Origin: Bacteroidales bacterium
GTDB lineage: Bacteria; Bacteroidota; Bacteroidia; Bacteroidales; Bacteroidaceae
DNA: 23,737 nt
Assembly (NCBI GenBank): GCA_004554665.1
Contig: SFKY01000034.1
Span: forward strand, 1-23,737
Direction: 5' to 3'
In this document: one piece after another, positions 21,276-23,737 of the stretch
Layout of the letters: each line of letters begins with the position of its first letter
How positions within the stretch are numbered: the stretch's first letter is position 1
The notes under the pieces: generated by a model
Seen by the model: only the letters and a program-made list of their open reading frames with translations
Database searches by the model: none
What the model was told of the DNA's origin: nothing
Position numbers and translations under genes: made by a program

Positions 21276-21941
21276 ATGGCATTCATTGATTATTACAAGA
21301 TTCTGGGTGTAGACAAGAACATCCCGCAAGACGAGGTGCGGGCTGCTTACCGTAAGCGCGCCAAGCAGTTTCACCCCGATTTGCACCCCAATGACCCCAA
21401 GGCCAAGGCCAAGTTCCAGGCCTTGAACGAGGCCTACGAGGTGATAGGCGATCCGGAGAAGCGGAAGAAATATGACCAGTATGGCCAGCACTGGCGCGAG
21501 GCTGACACCTTTGGGCAGGGTGGTGGTCATGGTGGTGCACAATGGGGTGGTGGACAGCCCTTTGAAGGCTTCGACTTCAGTGGATTCACAGGTGGTGGCG
21601 GCTTCTCAAGCTTCTTCCAAGACCTTTTCGGAGGCATGGGCAGGCAGGCCGGGGCACATTGCTCCTCGCGGTCGCCAAGAGAGGCTGAGGCCAAGGTGGA
21701 GATAGATATGTACACGGCCCTCTTAGGCGGTGAAGTAATGGTACAGTTGGGCGACGGCTCACGCCTGAAACTCAAGGTAAAACCGCTTACGCAAAACGGT
21801 ACCAAGGTGCGGCTGCGTGGCAAGGGAAACGCTATGGGCGGTGTAAAGGGTGACCTGATCATCACCTATCATGTGCAGTTGCCTACACAGCTCAGCGAGC
21901 GGCAACGGCAACTGCTCATGCAGATGCGCGACAGCGCGTAA
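21276..21941 (+). CDS. Short CbpA-like J-domain co-chaperone
   Basis: 221 aa. The N-terminal J domain (about 4-70) is complete with the HPD tripeptide in KQFHPDLHPNDP that stimulates DnaK ATPase, and ends EKRKKYDQYGQHW. A Gly/Phe-rich linker follows (about 80-135, GFDFSGFTGGGGFSSFFQDLFGG). There is no CxxCxGxG zinc domain, so it is CbpA-like and not DnaJ. The C-terminal part (about 140-215; VEIDMYTALLGGEVMVQLGDGSRLKLKVKP and GDLIITYHVQLP) has one substrate-binding beta-domain where E. coli CbpA, about 300 aa, has two. It is a single gene, convergent with the ZIP gene 14 bp away. Confidence 0.9.
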   Translation: MAFIDYYKILGVDKNIPQDEVRAAYRKRAKQFHPDLHPNDPKAKAKFQALNEAYEVIGDPEKRKKYDQYGQHWREADTFGQGGGHGGAQWGGGQPFEGFDFSGFTGGGGFSSFFQDLFGGMGRQAGAHCSSRSPREAEAKVEIDMYTALLGGEVMVQLGDGSRLKLKVKPLTQNGTKVRLRGKGNAMGGVKGDLIITYHVQLPTQLSERQRQLLMQMRDSA

Positions 21942-21955
21942 GGGGGGGGCGTGGG

Positions 21956-22738
21956 TTATCCGAAAACGTTGTCCAATACCATCATCAGTACAAAACCTAC
22001 GGCAAATCCCACGGTACTCAGGTTGCTGTGCTCGCCCTCGGCAGCTTCGGGGATGAGTTCTTCTACCACTACGTAGAGCATGGCACCGGCTGCAAACGCC
22101 AAGGTGTAAGGCATGAGTGGGGTGAGCCATGCGGTGAGCAGGATGACGATGACGGCGCCGATGGGCTCGACGATGCCGCTCAGGCTTCCCAACAGGAAGG
22201 AGCGCATACGGCTATTGCCTGCTGCCCGCAACGGCATGGAGACGATGGCTCCCTCGGGGATATTCTGCACGGCGATGCCCACGCTCATGGCGATGGCTGC
22301 CATGGTGTCGATGCCCATGCTTCCCTCGGCAGCGCCGGCTAAGACCACACCCACTGCCATACCCTCGGGCAGGTTGTGGATGGTGACAGCCAGCGAGAGC
22401 ATGGCCGTGCGCGAGAGCCGGCTGCGTGGCCCCTCGGGCTTGTCAGTATCTATATGCAGGTGTGGGGTAAAGTGGTCGATGGCAAGGAGAAATCCCATGC
22501 CCAATACAAAACCGATGGCTGCGGGAAGGACTTGGGCGATGCCCTCGGTGTGGCTCATGAAGCCAATGCTGGGCAGCAGCAACGACCAGACCGAGGCGGC
22601 CACCATCACGCCGGAGGCAAATCCCAGCAGGGTCTTCTGTACCCGTGGGTTCATATCGTGCTTCATCGTGAAGACAAAGGCTGAACCTAAAACCGTTCCC
22701 AGTACAGGAATCAGCAATCCCAATATCATTCCGTTCAT
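21956..22738 (-). CDS. ZIP-family (GufA/ZupT-like) divalent metal transporter
   Basis: 260 aa with the start at MNGMILGLLIPVLG (22738). An upstream in-frame ATG at 22792 would overlap the stop of the preceding gene and translate a hairpin into PPHPSG, so it is less likely. About eight membrane helices are visible. The two metal-site helices carry HNLPEG and QNIPEG, the GufA-branch version of the ZIP signature, and EELIPEA lies in a late helix. A histidine-containing loop HFTPHLHID precedes the first signature. Family members import zinc and other divalent cations across the inner membrane without ATP. It follows the YitT gene after 53 bp on the same strand, probably in one unit. Confidence 0.92.
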   Translation of the reverse strand: MNGMILGLLIPVLGTVLGSAFVFTMKHDMNPRVQKTLLGFASGVMVAASVWSLLLPSIGFMSHTEGIAQVLPAAIGFVLGMGFLLAIDHFTPHLHIDTDKPEGPRSRLSRTAMLSLAVTIHNLPEGMAVGVVLAGAAEGSMGIDTMAAIAMSVGIAVQNIPEGAIVSMPLRAAGNSRMRSFLLGSLSGIVEPIGAVIVILLTAWLTPLMPYTLAFAAGAMLYVVVEELIPEAAEGEHSNLSTVGFAVGFVLMMVLDNVFG

Positions 22739-22754
22739 GTGAAGAGTAATTTGT

Positions 22755-22781
22755 GCCACCCCCGAAGGATGAGGGGGCTGG
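22755..22781 (-). repeat. Small GC-rich inverted repeat between the YitT and ZIP genes
   Basis: GCCAcCCCC and GGGGGcTGGC face each other around a 9-nt centre. No T-run follows on either strand, so it is at most a weak attenuating or mRNA-stabilising hairpin between two genes of a likely operon. Confidence 0.4.
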
Positions 22782-22791
22782 CGGTAAAACA

Positions 22792-23685
22792 TTACTTGAA
22801 GTTGTCGAAGCCTTTACCGAACACGCCGTGGCATTGCATCTGCGAGACAAGGGCTTCGGGGTCGATCATCTTGATATAGTTGAACACGTCTTGCGACTCG
22901 TATTTGCGTGCCATCACAATCAATATGTTGACATCGCTCTTGGAGTACCATCCCTTTCCCTCGATGAGCGTCACGCCGCGGTGTACATCCTGGTTGATGG
23001 TGTTGGCTATTCGCTCGTATTCCTTGGAGATGATGATAAACTGCACCGTCTGTCGGGTACCGTTAATGATGTAGTCGCAAACGTAGCTGGCGAACAGGGT
23101 GAACACGATGCCGTAAACAATGAGTTCGGTGCTGTGGAAGAGTAAGTAAGAGGACGATATAATCGTGATGTCGATAAACTGCATGGCCCGTCCGAAACTC
23201 ATGCGGAAGTACTTGTTGAGGATGGCCATGATGATGTCGGTGCCTCCAGTGGATCCGTTGTGGCTAAAGACGATGCCTAAGGCACCGCCGCACAATACAC
23301 CACCTATCAACACGTGCATGAACTTGTCTTCGCCCGCTGTGATGACGGGGTAGTGTTCGAAAAAGGGTTGCATGGCACCGATGATGAGCGACAAAAGGGT
23401 GACACCAATGATGGTGCGGAGCGTGAACTGTCGGCTCAGGGCGCGGAAAGCGATGAGCAACAGGCTGACATTGATGACCCAGATAGACAGGGCGGGTGGT
23501 ATCTTGAACGCATAGAATATCAATGCCGAGAGACCGGCTACTCCTCCCATGACCACTTTCTCAGGAAGGATGAAGGCGGTGAACCCAAACGCATACATGG
23601 ATATGCCTAAGGTGATGAAGAAGAAGTCTTTGGCTTGATGCTTGAAAACCGCTTTCAGACTCTTCGTGGCGCTACTTTGTTCCAT
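22792..23685 (-). CDS. YitT-family membrane protein with C-terminal DUF2179 domain
   Basis: 297 aa. Five to six hydrophobic helices occupy about residues 20-205, including the family block FGFTAFILPEKVVMGGVAGLSALIFY and SHNGSTGGTDIIMAILNKYF. A soluble C-terminal DUF2179 domain follows (about 220-290) with GVTLIEGKGWYSKSDVNILIVMARKYE and IKMIDPEALVSQMQCHGVFGKGF. YitT proteins sit in the inner membrane; their transport function is poorly defined. The ATG at 23685 is 52 bp from the window edge; upstream there is only a near -7 match (TAAATTTT on the minus strand). The ZIP transporter gene follows on the same strand. Confidence 0.92.
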   Translation of the reverse strand: MEQSSATKSLKAVFKHQAKDFFFITLGISMYAFGFTAFILPEKVVMGGVAGLSALIFYAFKIPPALSIWVINVSLLLIAFRALSRQFTLRTIIGVTLLSLIIGAMQPFFEHYPVITAGEDKFMHVLIGGVLCGGALGIVFSHNGSTGGTDIIMAILNKYFRMSFGRAMQFIDITIISSSYLLFHSTELIVYGIVFTLFASYVCDYIINGTRQTVQFIIISKEYERIANTINQDVHRGVTLIEGKGWYSKSDVNILIVMARKYESQDVFNYIKMIDPEALVSQMQCHGVFGKGFDNFK

Positions 23686-23737
23686 TAGTTTCAGATACCT
23701 AAGTAAAATTTAATATTCAGACATTTTCCACGCATAT

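Overview
The window looks like chromosomal DNA of a Bacteroidales bacterium, most probably a Prevotella-type genus. Putative promoters have the Bacteroidetes -7 consensus TAnnTTTG instead of a sigma70 -10 box, the integrases are of the Bacteroidetes tyrosine-recombinase type, and the gene families (WbuC-type cupin, split LeuCD, PatB, YitT, GufA-type ZIP, secreted 5'-nucleotidase) fit that group. The genus is an inference; there is no rRNA to confirm it.

Layout. (1) 1-870: the AT-rich end of a surface-polysaccharide locus, with the C-terminus of a GT4 glycosyltransferase, a decayed WbuC-like cupin fragment and several inverted repeats. (2) 872-3690 (minus): two tandem paralogous tyrosine recombinases with intact catalytic residues, read from a region holding two 34-bp direct repeats that each contain a -7-like element. 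(3) 3691-4168: repeat-rich intergenic DNA. (4) 4169-5520 (minus): ispE and a translationally coupled Nudix hydrolase, divergent from dnaB (5736-7253). (5) 7345-14408 (plus): a leucine/isoleucine operon, leuA-leuC-leuD-(citramalate/isopropylmalate synthase paralogue)-leuB-TPR protein. It begins with a promoter, a 31-codon leader peptide rich in Ile, Leu and Val codons and a clear attenuator, and ends in a strong terminator. (6) 14588-16957 (plus): two PLP enzymes of sulfur amino acid metabolism. (7) 17092-17580 (minus): a DnaQ-like exonuclease. (8) 17870-18628: a frameshifted small acidic gene and a repeat-rich stretch that includes four 22-bp-phased palindromes. (9) 18629-21168 (minus): secreted 5'-nucleotidase then nudC, overlapping by 4 bp. 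(10) 21276-21941 (plus): a short CbpA-like J-domain protein. (11) 21956-23685 (minus): a YitT-family membrane protein and a ZIP metal transporter.

How the genes work together. LeuCD and LeuB can serve both the isopropylmalate route to leucine and the citramalate route to 2-oxobutyrate and isoleucine. The second synthase gene in the operon and the Ile-heavy leader peptide both fit joint control by Leu and Ile. The least conventional material is non-coding: the attenuator, the 22-bp palindrome array at 18467-18554 with a looser relative at 3906-3967, the inverted-repeat element at 18233-18385 that shares a 16-bp word with 4155-4170, the 19-bp perfect inverted repeat at 16969-17017, and the promoter-bearing direct repeats beside the recombinases. 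No CRISPR array, tRNA, rRNA or transposase gene was seen.
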